The notes under the pieces are model-generated. The model made no database searches. It saw only the letters and a program-made list of their open reading frames with translations, and was not told where the DNA came from. A stretch of DNA of 64,000 nucleotides, taken from contig NC_087066.1 in NCBI RefSeq assembly GCF_963678635.1, positions 12,384,517 through 12,448,516 on the forward strand, read 5' to 3'. Origin of the DNA: Symsagittifera roscoffensis (lineage: Eukaryota > Xenacoelomorpha > Acoela > Convolutidae). Below, piece after piece: positions 8,877 through 19,700 of this stretch. Positions within the stretch are counted from its first letter, which is position 1. Each line of letters opens with the position of its first letter. The translations under genes and the position numbers were made by a program.

Positions 8877-11482
8877 AAATATTAATTTTTCTTCAACTCT
8901 TTTTTCTAGTAACCCCCAATCAAAACATAAACCCTTCCCCCCGCACAGGACCCCAAGATTTATTAGTAACACATTACGATTGTGACGAAAACGAACAAAA
9001 AACACTACACAAATATGCAATAAATCAAGTATCACAATGCGAAACAGAACCACAAGCCATAGAAACAACAAATGTAATAGCGACACTTTATTCAAAAGCC
9101 CGAGCAACAACAATTATAGGATATAAATTCACAGCAACATTTTCTGAAAAGAAAGTACATTGTTCACAAGTCTCAAATGGAAATAAAAACCGACATGACC
9201 ACGAATCATTCTACCAGAGTAATATCGAACGACTTTTACATCTCAATCGCGAAGATTGTAAAAACGAGTTACTCCGACTAAATATCACAAAAAATAAAAA
9301 CACAGATAGAAAGTTAGTATATTTCCAAGTTTTTTCAGATTCTGTACATCAAGCAGAACTTGAAAGATATCAAGGACATATAAAACTAGACGAAAAATAT
9401 CCATACAACGGCGCACACGGAAGATTAACTTATGACATACACGATAAACACTGGATACCACATATTGGTATAAATAACCCATCAAACTGCAAAGCAGACA
9501 CAAAAAATAAAGGATATCAAGAAATAATGTTTTTCGATTGGAAAATACAACTCGAAAAAACACAACTCACACGCGATTTATCTGGCAACACAATGATCTA
9601 TCAAGGAATTAGATTACCTTGTAAAAACGATCAAGGTTATTGTGACCCTACAACACGAACACAAGCAACAATTGTTTGGTTCCCCGAAGACACATGTACA
9701 ACATTTCAAGTAGCAAAAATACACGCTCGTATGATAAAATTTCACGAAAAATATTTTATACAATCAATTCCATATGAACAAGTAAACCCATCACGAAAAC
9801 AAAGTTCTAATTTTAGGAACATACACAATATAGAAAATAAATTGACACGTTTTCAAACATATCAAGAAACAGAACTTGCATGTAAATACAGAAACCCACT
9901 TCACAAAACACAATACTCTGAAATATTAGTTGAATACGAAAAAGGATTCGACATGACCACTGGAAAAATAAAAATCGACCCATATGCCACAGGTCATCCT
10001 CCAAACGAAGGAACATCATATATCCCAGTTAATTTTCAAAAAAGTAAAGGTCAACCTGGTGGACATCTCAAACCTCATGACACTAGAAGCACACGTTTAC
10101 AAGAACTATCACTAATGAATACTACATATTTCGGTAATATCCACTATGATATTCACCTAGATATGAAATTAGACTACACAATTAGCCGCATTTTTCAAGA
10201 AATGTCACTCTCTGAATTAGAAACAATTCACCAACTATGCGAATTAGAAAGAACACAAATCCTACAATCACTTGCATTAGCAGTATTAAAAATACCCTAC
10301 GCAGGATATTTATTATCAGGCAATAGATCAAATTTTTTAGACTATGAAGGAAACATTTTATGGTTTTATACCTGTACCAAAAAAGTATCACCACTATATG
10401 TTTTTGAAGATAAACGATGCTATAAAAGAATCCCTATCTTTTATAAGAATAAAGTACACTTCGTTGACACACTTTCAAGACGAACCTATTTCTGGGATAC
10501 CGCAGTCCCATGTGGATCAGAAAACAGCCACAATGTAGTACAACTGAACCCTGATGAAGATAAATATTACCTTCTTACCCCATATCCCACATTAGTGCAA
10601 TCACTCAAAAAATTTTCACCTGAAAGCATTAGAGCTATTGTTCGAAACCCAAATATTGACTTACAATCAATTGGAATATATTCAAAATCCGATATACAAC
10701 ATCACATTAGAACACAACAATTCCAAGAATTATTAACACAAATGGACACTATACAAAGACAATCAATTGACCAAAACTTACGCAAACTTGCCGAAACAGC
10801 AGGATTTGCAGATATTTATACACAAGATTATAGCGGATATTTTAAAGACATTAAAGACTATATATATCTCAACGGTGAAAAATACCGACCACAAGATATC
10901 TCACCTATAAATATTTTTAGCTTTGTTACACTAAAAAATGAAATTCTTGATTTTCTAGGATGGCCTTATTACACCTTAGAAAAATTAACTATTCTATACG
11001 CAATGTTTAACTTTATAGGATTTCTTTTCTCACTCTTAAAAGGAATCTATAATACATGCGCTATACACACACAAGTAAATAGACAAGCAAGTGTAGCACG
11101 CATCCTATTTGCAGGATTTTTTGGAATTTTTTCATCATCAATAAACAAAATTCTTTTAGACGCACAAATAAAAGAATACAACACAAAAATAGCAACAAGA
11201 CAGAACACATATGACGAAGAACATAACAATGTAGACATTACACCTACAGCACCACAGTTACCACCCCTACCACATAACCATCCATTATCACTAGTCCCAC
11301 GAAATTTTCGAAATTTAGCAATAACACATAATCCAAACTTCAGACCAACCATATCACAAAGCCCCATTCAACGTATAGTAACACACAATTCACTAGATGA
11401 GAATACATATGAACAAATTATAGAACAACAACATACAACTGCTTTTCAGTCTCAAAATAATAATTTTTTTAGACCACGATGA
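8864..11482 (+). CDS. Envelope-like glycoprotein, chuvirus-type resemblance
   Basis: 872 codons, intact, from an ATG. Residues 1-19 form a signal-peptide-like hydrophobic start (ILKILIFLQLFFLV). A Cys-rich ectodomain follows, then a hydrophobic segment at about 707-730 (TILYAMFNFIGFLFSLL), a second at about 744-765 and a Pro-rich tail. This is the plan of a type I membrane fusion glycoprotein acting at the host membrane. The central pattern LCELERTQ (about 456), AGYLLSGNRSNF (about 480), WFYTC and RIPIFYKN recalls glycoproteins of Jingchuvirales and the env genes some LTR elements captured from them. That is judged by eye only and is not certain. The ORF is unbroken although pol is damaged. 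Its stop TGA (11480-11482) overlaps the next ATG as ATGA. Confidence 0.75.
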   Translation: MYILKILIFLQLFFLVTPNQNINPSPRTGPQDLLVTHYDCDENEQKTLHKYAINQVSQCETEPQAIETTNVIATLYSKARATTIIGYKFTATFSEKKVHCSQVSNGNKNRHDHESFYQSNIERLLHLNREDCKNELLRLNITKNKNTDRKLVYFQVFSDSVHQAELERYQGHIKLDEKYPYNGAHGRLTYDIHDKHWIPHIGINNPSNCKADTKNKGYQEIMFFDWKIQLEKTQLTRDLSGNTMIYQGIRLPCKNDQGYCDPTTRTQATIVWFPEDTCTTFQVAKIHARMIKFHEKYFIQSIPYEQVNPSRKQSSNFRNIHNIENKLTRFQTYQETELACKYRNPLHKTQYSEILVEYEKGFDMTTGKIKIDPYATGHPPNEGTSYIPVNFQKSKGQPGGHLKPHDTRSTRLQELSLMNTTYFGNIHYDIHLDMKLDYTISRIFQEMSLSELETIHQLCELERTQILQSLALAVLKIPYAGYLLSGNRSNFLDYEGNILWFYTCTKKVSPLYVFEDKRCYKRIPIFYKNKVHFVDTLSRRTYFWDTAVPCGSENSHNVVQLNPDEDKYYLLTPYPTLVQSLKKFSPESIRAIVRNPNIDLQSIGIYSKSDIQHHIRTQQFQELLTQMDTIQRQSIDQNLRKLAETAGFADIYTQDYSGYFKDIKDYIYLNGEKYRPQDISPINIFSFVTLKNEILDFLGWPYYTLEKLTILYAMFNFIGFLFSLLKGIYNTCAIHTQVNRQASVARILFAGFFGIFSSSINKILLDAQIKEYNTKIATRQNTYDEEHNNVDITPTAPQLPPLPHNHPLSLVPRNFRNLAITHNPNFRPTISQSPIQRIVTHNSLDENTYEQIIEQQHTTAFQSQNNNFFRPR

Positions 11483-11901
11483 GCCGACAACTTGGATCCC
11501 TACACCGCTCAAACTCCCACCCAACCAACCTCAACACTCCAATTACAATAATTCCACTTTTTGCTTTCCCGCCACCCGATTTCCCAACCAATAATATAAC
11601 ATCAGGCATGAATTCAGACACTAATTCACACATCTCAGTTTTTTACTCCATCTCACAACTCAATAACCCAGATATTGAAACCCCTGATGAATTTGCAGAC
11701 CCTGAACCATCTCCATCCAATAATTTTCAAACCAACCCCTCAGTTTTTTCGAAACCCCCTTTTCAACCAATCCCACCAAATAACCCACTCCCATCCATTT
11801 CTACACCCTCCTATGCTTCACAAGTTACCCCAACCTACTCTTCACTTCATTCAGATCGATCATCCAATTCTCCAGACACCCCCAAATCTCCCAAGAACTA
11901 G
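11479..11901 (+). CDS. Pro/Ser-rich N-terminal part of a post-env ORF
   Basis: 140 codons from an ATG that overlaps the env stop as ATGA. It is rich in Pro, Ser, Asn and Thr (for example PPFQPIPPNNPLPS) and probably disordered. It ends with TAG at 11899-11901 just after a CCCCC run near 11880. From that point the next frame is open and continues with similar Ser/Thr/Pro-rich sequence, so this looks like the N terminus of a ~600-codon protein split by a one-base shift. No family recognised. Confidence 0.55.
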   Translation: MSRQLGSLHRSNSHPTNLNTPITIIPLFAFPPPDFPTNNITSGMNSDTNSHISVFYSISQLNNPDIETPDEFADPEPSPSNNFQTNPSVFSKPPFQPIPPNNPLPSISTPSYASQVTPTYSSLHSDRSSNSPDTPKSPKN

Positions 11902-13286
11902 ATAATTTTATCACCTTACAACAACAACCCTTCCACCTTGATACCTCAACTATAAACCAGATTTCATCAACCATAGAATCATCAAACCCACCTACCCCTA
12001 CACCCTCTTCAGCTTATACCGCATCATTAGCACCATCATCCACATCCACCGAATCATCAATTAGCACTAATAGAGCTTACCGCACTTTCAAAAGAAAATT
12101 CCCAAACCATCCATTTCCAACAAAACCAGGAACAGCCCGTGAAAATATTAATCACCCAAATCACACTAACACGAGAGAATTTTTAGCAATCACCTTATCT
12201 TCATTTCCACAGTATACTTTGAACACCCCTAACGACACTAACAACACACGCAGTTTTGTAGATGAACACGTTTTAATGCCTACACTTCAATGGACATCAT
12301 ATTATCATTTTACTAACCCCCTTTGCCTACCTTTATCTAACACTCACATCGATATAGAACGAAATAAAGATATGCTATATCGACTCACTACACCACTAAA
12401 ACATAAACAATTTACTTACATCGGATATAAAAAGTCACTAAAAACATACACTGCACCCCGAGCTAACGAATATACGCTAGAATATTACGATCATAACATC
12501 ATCCGAACTAACCAAGACCAATTTTTAGATGATGATCGCTTCGCTAACCCACAAATCACAGAAAAATTCTTCATTAAAACACCATATGTATTTACACTAA
12601 ATATATTTGATCGCAAATTTGACCACATCATTTCAGAAGCACTAACCGACACACAAGCTTACGAAAGTTTTAAAGAAAAATTTCCATTATTTTCACTAAC
12701 CTTTCATTTCCTTGCACCACATGAACGAGATTTGCACTGCTCACACGACATTATGTTACGCACTAAACAAAACCACACATATACATATTACCGCTTCATA
12801 CAAAATCACTTTGACCTACACACTCCATCAAGACAACCACACCATCGTTTTCAATTTATTAACTCAAAATACACTTCACCATTTTTTCTTAATTTCACAT
12901 ATTGCATCAAAGATACTAACCTTCACGGTATTCTTCGCAATTATGATCCCATAACCCAAATGTATATTTTTTGTCCCATCACAAAGACCTTCAACGCAGA
13001 AGAATCCAGACCCTTCCTTATCCCACATGAATTTGTTCAACCTATAGAAATCCCCATATTAGAATTCATCCACAACACTAAATACAATCACAAATTATAT
13101 AATCTCATCCAAAACACACCTTATGAGTTTGCAGTTGGCACTGAAGAACTAAAAACCATTAAAGCACTTCAATTGCTTTGGCCACTGCTTCAAACTAAAA
13201 ACATCATTCGCATACTAGCAAAATTACTAACAAATTCAGACATAATACACGACATCTTCCCCCACGGTTTTTTCCCCGACGACTAA
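11883..13286 (+). CDS. C-terminal part of the post-env ORF, unknown globular domain
   Basis: The frame is open from about 11883 to TAA at 13284-13286; the first ATG is well inside, so it is best read as the continuation of the ORF starting at 11479. About 110 residues of Ser/Thr-rich sequence are followed by ~340 residues rich in His, Tyr, Phe and Asn. These look folded (for example TPTLQWTSYYHF, HEFVQPIEIPILEF, KALQLLWPLL). No signal peptide or clear membrane segment. Not recognised; nothing in ordinary Ty3/gypsy elements occupies this place after env. Confidence 0.6.
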   Translation, partial: QISQELDNFITLQQQPFHLDTSTINQISSTIESSNPPTPTPSSAYTASLAPSSTSTESSISTNRAYRTFKRKFPNHPFPTKPGTARENINHPNHTNTREFLAITLSSFPQYTLNTPNDTNNTRSFVDEHVLMPTLQWTSYYHFTNPLCLPLSNTHIDIERNKDMLYRLTTPLKHKQFTYIGYKKSLKTYTAPRANEYTLEYYDHNIIRTNQDQFLDDDRFANPQITEKFFIKTPYVFTLNIFDRKFDHIISEALTDTQAYESFKEKFPLFSLTFHFLAPHERDLHCSHDIMLRTKQNHTYTYYRFIQNHFDLHTPSRQPHHRFQFINSKYTSPFFLNFTYCIKDTNLHGILRNYDPITQMYIFCPITKTFNAEESRPFLIPHEFVQPIEIPILEFIHNTKYNHKLYNLIQNTPYEFAVGTEELKTIKALQLLWPLLQTKNIIRILAKLLTNSDIIHDIFPHGFFPDD

Positions 13287-13298
13287 CAGGTAAGTATA
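13287..13298 (+). promoter_or_regulatory. Consensus splice donor just after the last element ORF
   Basis: CAGGTAAGTATA directly follows the stop codon at 13284-13286 and matches the metazoan 5' splice consensus. It may mark an intron in the 3' untranslated part of the element RNA. No acceptor was assigned. Confidence 0.4.
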
Positions 13299-14848
13299 AT
13301 TTATATATATTCTTAACTAATAAACTTAAAACAAAACACTAACCATTCTTTATCCATGTCTTATTTAGATTTTTAGTCTTCATCCCACGATCATCTGCAA
13401 AATACACAAAAGAAAAATCAAAAATAGAAAACTTCTTCAAATTGTTCAAAACTCTATTAATATTTTGCACAAGCAAATTTAAATAAAATTCATACCAATG
13501 TAGTAAATTAATTTATAAATTGTTTCCCCACAAGCAGTAAATCTAATAATGATGAAAATTTGTAACTTAATTTTTCCCCAAAACTAGCAGTAAAATTGAA
13601 TTCTATGTAGTAAATTAATAAAACGAAAATGCAGTACTAACCTTTTGATATCTCATTCACTCGCACAAAAATTCTATCCAAACTCGCACAGCTCGCCCAC
13701 GAAGAATTGTTTAAAATAATGAATTTCAGTTTCAAGTTTTCACACTCAACAACTCTAACACACGATAACAAGTTTCAAACTTTCCTTTAACCCGGTTGGA
13801 AAGGAATTATATACTAAACAAAACTAACCAATGCAGCTTACTAAACACCACAGATCATAGAATAACAGCATGACTAAGAAAAGGAAACCAACGGTACCCA
13901 AATCGGATTAACCCAGTTTAAAACTGGATAAATTATTCTTTTGAAGACTATTATAAAGTCTAAGAAAGAAATAATAAAACACAAAAAAGTCGAAAGACAA
14001 ACCCATACCAAAAACAATTTGATTTTTGAAAAAAGGACACAACCAACAAACCACAATAAACCCAACATAAAACGTTATCACATAACAGGACCTCTCACAG
14101 AAACCGCACGAAATCATACTCCCACTCCTGGCCTAACCCACCAGAGAGGACGTCCTGAGCATGCTCTATAGCCGGCCTAACCCACCGCGCTACATCCACG
14201 CTTTGTGACCACACTCCTATTTTTAATAAGAGGTACTCAAGGGTGAGTAACTCTTCAAAATAACCGAACTAAAACAAAAAGCTTTCGTGAAAACAACTAA
14301 CCAAAATCATAATTAAAACATCGAACTAATAAAAATTTTATAAAATGTAAATTATACCTTGCAGTATATAGATCAGCATACAACACCAAAGACGAACATC
14401 CAAAGACAAAATGACCCCACTACACTCGAAAAAGAATGGCCAACCACAATCAAAATGCCGCCCACAATCACAACTCAAAGGATTTAGAGTACGACTTGAC
14501 TTCGCAGAAAAGGACTTCATTGAACTAGACCAATGACCACCTCAATGTTCAAGTATACGTACAGATCCGAGTAACCAGGCATCCCCTCCACGCACAATCT
14601 CCACGCCATTCCCAGACAAGGTCAAACACAAAAGAAGTTCTCTACATGAAACGAAAAAACCTGTCATAGCCAACCATTCTGAAATCAGATTTGAGTTTGT
14701 TGCGAAAACCCAGTCGTTGTCATGAGAAGACACAACGATTGAACCTGGAACTTCTCTAACAAGAGAACCCAGACGAAATATGATGTTCGCCAAATACCAA
14801 CGTTCATCATCCATCCTTTGAATTACAGAAAGACTATTCTAAAAAACT
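13299..14848. other. Non-coding, A-rich 3' region of or beyond the element
   Basis: No supported gene. The A-rich bias fades towards the right. GGCCTAACCCACC occurs twice, near 14132 and 14176. On the minus strand the second copy sits in TAGCGCGGTGGGTTAGG, close to a pol III box A, and CCAGGTTCAATCG on the minus strand near 14735 resembles a box B. The spacing is too wide for a tRNA, so at most a decayed SINE is possible. Confidence 0.4.
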
Positions 14849-15640
14849 CTGTAAAACCCGGATGGGTGGAACCTGATCTAAACTACATTTTATGATTGGA
14901 TAAATTAGATATTTTACCACTGTAAAGTATTTAATATTAACCAATCATGATCCATCAAACTAACAACCCACTTATTTGTAAGTGCTGGAATTACTTGTAA
15001 TTTCAGCACCATAGATATTTGAATTTAACTTAGAAATTAGTTGACTCTCCAAGAGAACTTCAGCAGCCGCAATAAACCAGTATACCCTAGATCTATTGAG
15101 CCTAGCAGAGACTAGTTAAACAACCTGAGACTAGATAGTATAAGAGTAAGATTAGGATCGGTATTAGAGTAAGAAGTTGCACGAATCTATCCGGCCGAAA
15201 ATAAGATAGCGTGACGAGCAGACGGTGTACCCTATCCGAAATTACTCTATGAGTTAACCACCTCGGACATAACTCAACTCTGTGAGAAGGCTGAATAATC
15301 TGTTACATCAATATCAAACGACTCGACCGACCTGCGACTACTGAAACCTTCAATGTTGAAATTTTTAGAAGCAATGGACAAAGCAACAACTTAATGAGCT
15401 GCAAACAAGACAAAGAACTAAATGGAACAGATTATCTAGAAGGAAGAGGACTTTTTCTTCAATTTGGATAATATTTCGTCGCGTTAATGTTTCCCACACG
15501 ACAAAATAGAGGAAATGCAAAGACAAGAAAACTGTAATTCGTTGAAGTAGGAAAATTGACGATGATTCTAAATCAAGAGAAATTCAGCCTTCTCCCAAAT
15601 CATTGATTAGGGGATCAATGGGGACCGGCAACTTACAATT
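14849..15640 (+). repeat. Possible 3' LTR of the large element
   Basis: The segment begins TGTAAAACCC and ends GGCAACTTACA, giving TGTAA/TTACA ends like many LTRs. It contains a hairpin (GTGCTGGAATTAC with its near-complement, about 14982-15013) and an AATAAA near 15072. There is no good polypurine tract just before it, and the matching 5' LTR is outside the window, so this is a weak proposal. Confidence 0.22.
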
Positions 15641-16487
15641 CATCATTTTCAACTAGCATTATTTTGAAAAAGCGAGTTATACGAATCAAGTTCTGCAGTG
15701 AACTGACCGATTACTTGTTTTTGGAGCCATTCGCTATTAAAATTCTACGCACAAAAGCTGCAAGATCAGTCTCTTCTTTTTCCCTTTTTTCATTTTTTTG
15801 CAGAAATAGTTTCGGATTCCATTGCTCGCCTATTGGTTAATATTTCAGTCGAACCACGCACGTCCAAAATTTTAAAAGTTTTTTCACGTTAAGGTCACTG
15901 TTATTAAAGCCCTTGCAGCCGCATCGAATGAAACCAGTTTGATTAATTGCATTTTTCAGAAAAATTCACCGAGTTGCTGCTCCGCACTTGTTTTTACTAA
16001 AGCCATGGATGAACTTCTCTTCAGCTCGATTTTGAATACCTCTAAACTGGTGATATCTTGTTTTAATATCTTTATCCGCGATTCGATTGCCAAAAAAAAA
16101 TCAAATAAATTGTCGCGGTATCGAGTACAATTTGCCAGTTTTTCTTATTTTCCGACAAGTTTTGCCGAATTTGATGATACCCAACTCTTCTGCTATTTCT
16201 GCTATAAATGTCTGGTTCCTACAACTTTTAACATTTTCCAATCCGACTATACTAACAACAGCAAGAAATGCAGAAAAAAATGTAAAAGTATATATTTTTT
16301 TCAAACTATATCATTTTCCATGCTTTAAAATTTTTTTTCAAAAATATTGCAGTCCGCGCTTTTTGTGCCACCTACTTGTTTTTTTGGCAATGATATTTTT
16401 GATGAGAAATGTTTTTTTGATTGAAAATAATCTATTTGCAATGACAAACAACAATTAATAAAGTCTTCTTAGGCCAAATTATCATTA
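15641..16487. other. Intergenic/3' flank, nothing recognised
   Basis: AT-rich sequence between the retroelement region and the stop codon of the minus-strand gene. Open frames on both strands here have no recognisable residues or splice context. The 3' UTR and polyadenylation site of the minus-strand gene must lie here, but no AATAAA is obvious close to the stop. Confidence 0.5.
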
Positions 16488-16721
16488 CTAGTTAACTAGC
16501 ACTTCTCTGTTGAATGGGTTTTCAATCACAGTGTCGTGTATGAGTATAAAGAGGGGACAGTATGTCATGAAGTCTAGTAGGTTGAGACAGTGAAGGTGGG
16601 CTAGCTTGTCGTACACTTTCTGCTCGTTATCCCCACTGATCCCCCCTGCCTTCAACTCTAGCATGAGACTGGAGATGGAGATGGCGTTAGAGTAGTCGTC
16701 CACGTTGGCCAGGAAAAATTG
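16488..16721 (-). CDS. Terminal exon with stop codon
   Basis: 234 nt including TAG at 16488-16490; acceptor CAATTGCAG. Hydrophobic, helical C terminus: FFLANVDDYSNAISISSL, LKAGGIS, then LDFMTYCPLFILIH and ENPFNREVL. Looks like a conserved folded domain continuing from the EF-hand region; I could not name the family. Confidence 0.72.
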   Translation of the reverse strand, partial: QFFLANVDDYSNAISISSLMLELKAGGISGDNEQKVYDKLAHLHCLNLLDFMTYCPLFILIHDTVIENPFNREVLVN

Positions 16722-19700
16722 CTGCAATTGATCAAATGTGTCAATTTTTTTCTTTTTACCTCAATATTACTTTAAAGGACATAATAATACATGTATGTAT
16801 GACTTCCTAATGGATACAATCTAGCGTCGATTTCTTTGGCTCTAAAAAAAAGTTTTCTAAAAGGGCAATTTTCATCAACTGCTAGGCTTTTTAGAAGATT
16901 ACAGCATAATTTTCCCGTTTTGTGATTAGCTGGGTTTTTTGAATCAAACATCTGTTGATACAGATATGTGTTCATGCATATTTATTCTGCTGACCTTGAG
17001 TTTGAAGCAGCGACTACTGAGCATCTCGAGGTCCACATTCCGAATGAGACTCTTCATGAAGTCACTGAAAGGAAAGAATATTACTCAATTTAGTCAGCTG
17101 TCACCTCCTATGATTTGAAGGTCACTTGAAGCATAATGGGTAAGAAAGTGAATGAAAACTTCTTCGAACAACAGGAATGAGAAAAAAAATCAACAAAAAA
17201 TTACTAAGACTCCTCAAAAATGTTCGAGAACAAATCTTATAAAAAGTTTCGCATATCAAAAGTATGTTAGTGTAAATAGATACTTACTCGACTGATTGTA
17301 TCTTCTGGGCTAAAGAGGCAACAATGCAGAACAGCTGGAAGTCAGCCCCGAAGTGGGGCGAATAATCTGCCACCTCCAGAATCTACACAAGAAAATTAGC
17401 ATCATTACGAAACAAAATATTGGAATTGAAATTAAGTCATACGCATTTTTATAGCATTTGAGTAACACAAAAAAAATTTATCACAAAAAACATGGAGATC
17501 TAAAGTTACAAATAGGGGCTGAAACTTCCTCAATTCATCGTAATTTGTGCAAGAATGTAGTAGAACTACACAGGTGATTATCAGAATAAAAACAATGGAT
17601 TTGTCTGGTTTCTGCGCTTCGCAGAGGACCTATCGAAAGCTAGCCAGCCTGTCTACGGATAGTCCGTTTCTCTTTTTTCCCACCAATCGAGGTCGAATTA
17701 TTTTGATCATCACAATCAAGTGGATTCTAGCTTCGAAAGTTAAATTCTGTAACGTTGGTGTACTGACCCTGAATATGTACTCTGCCTGTTTGTCAGTGAT
17801 GTCAAACTGACCTCCCAACACCTTCAGCCCAGTCAAAATCTCCACCGGACTCATCCACCCATCTTTGTCCACGTCAGTCTGGTAAAAAAAAAGTAAAACA
17901 TTACGAGGCTAAACTGTGCACTGGATAGGCGCACAATTTTGTGTCTGTATGTTCCTGAATTCCAAAAACTAATCTTTAAACATGTTCCAAAATGTAAGTG
18001 GATTCCACTTACAAAACTTCCGTGGATTCCGCGTACATATGAGTGTAACGTAAATTTTGTCGGCACATTTGTTGTCGTGGATTCCGCAACAAACGAAAAT
18101 AGCTAGTTGTTTTGGATTCCGCAACTGTAATTGGATGGCGCAAAATGTAGGCGGAATCCGCAAATTAAACTGGATTCCGCAAACTGAAAGTGGATTCCGA
18201 ATTTTGCTCAATAATAAAGTTGCGTATGAACAATTAAAAGCTACAGCTGGAATTCTTATCTCTAGCATTGCGGAATTTAAAAGCAAAGACTTAACTATTG
18301 TCAGCTGAAACCACGAACAAATCTTAAAACATTGGTTACCTAAATCGGTGGATAGCATCTTTAATATTTTGGAAAGACATCACCGGATAATATCAATATT
18401 TGGAGTCATTGAGTTGAGAGTGTATGGAAATACAACACAAAGCAGATCGCCAAATTAGGTCAGTATTTGGGGTTCCATCAATCCCAAATACTGTTCAGTA
18501 TTTGGGATTGATGGAATCCCAAAACTGGAATAATATGGAACAAATATGAAAAAAATTCAATATTTGGAGTCATTAGATTGAGAGTGATTAGAAACCCAAC
18601 GCATAGCAGATCGTCGAGTTAGTTCAGTATTTGGAATTCCATTAATCCCAAACACTGATATATTCTTGTAAATTTCTATTGTAGTAAATTTCTAATCCAG
18701 TCAAATCAAATCATGTAATTGAAAGATATATTTTAAAGGCTACTACATATGTACTTATATGCAAACGTAATCCTAAAACAAAATGCGGATTCCAAAAAAA
18801 ATTTGCGGATTCTACTTACACTTTGCGAATTCCGCTTACAGTTGCGGATTCTGCAACAGCACAATTTAACTAGACACATGTCTTATTGTTTGTTTGTGGA
18901 CGCCACAAACTGTTTTGGATTCCGCAAATACGGTTGCGGATTCCGCAAATTCGTCTATTTTTGGAGCGAGTTTGAGCGGAACAGTGTTTTGAGTATTTGT
19001 TAGGGGAATCTATAACAGCAAAGAAGATCAAAGAAAAGTAGCAATGATGTGGATTCCGCAACAAATCTGATTTTGACCTGTTGTGGAATCCGCATACAAT
19101 GCACAGAATGTACAGTTTGGCCTCGTTATGTACATAAAAATTTTTTTCCAATTTTAAATTAATGTTTTTGTCTGTCGCTGGCTGTGAGATAAAAGGACCT
19201 AACGAAAACGTAAAAATTAGAAAAATTCAACAGTCACAGTAAAATAGGCAAATTGAGCAACGGTTTCAGTCAAAAAAAGACAAGAAAAAAATTCAAAAAT
19301 GTTGTTACAGGAGCTAAACTAAATTTTCATGTCTTATTCTTCTAAAATCAGCCTGCTCGCTCGCTTTAACTTGCTCGAAAGTAGACGAAAAAATTTCTAA
19401 CCGGTTTTTCTGGACACTGGAAAAATTATTTGGAATTTTGTAACGTTTTTCGAATCAGGACTGAAAAGGCTTTAATATGATGTGTCACTCAACCCAGTCC
19501 GATGATTATTTGTGGTACCTAATTTTGCGTATGATAAGGTTTAAAACTAATCTGCATTTGTTTGGCTTGTTTTCTGGGCTGGATAATGTTGCCTTAACCT
19601 AAAGCAACGTAAACGATTGGTACATTCATTTTAAACAAAGCTGGGGTGAGTGTTTTCGTAGTACCGACCCTAGTAATTTTCACATTAGTGCAAATGCGCC

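Larger units (their letters stand above)
1..13286 (+). mobile_element. Large Ty3/gypsy-type endogenous-retrovirus-like element, left end cut by the window
   Basis: Seen: an ordered set of plus-strand frames comprising gag with a CCHC knuckle, retropepsin, RT with YLDD, RNase H, integrase (HHCC, DDE, GPY/F), small hydrophobic ORFs, an envelope-like glycoprotein and a further 3' frame. The RT-RNase H-integrase order and the GPY/F module are typical of Metaviridae (Ty3/gypsy). Over 13 kb of coding-type sequence is much larger than usual 5-8 kb members. The plus strand is strongly A-rich and G-poor throughout. pol has one in-frame stop and two frame breaks, and the 3' frame has one, so this copy is probably defective. 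The 5' LTR and primer site lie left of base 1. The right end is unresolved (see 14849-15640). Confidence 0.9.

Noticed and set aside
12219-13286. Independent ORF starting at 12219
   Set aside because: The codon there is TTG and the same frame is open far upstream, so it is the continuation of the post-env ORF.
14170-14205. tRNA gene on the minus strand
   Set aside because: A box-A-like stretch is present, but no box B at tRNA spacing and no cloverleaf could be drawn.
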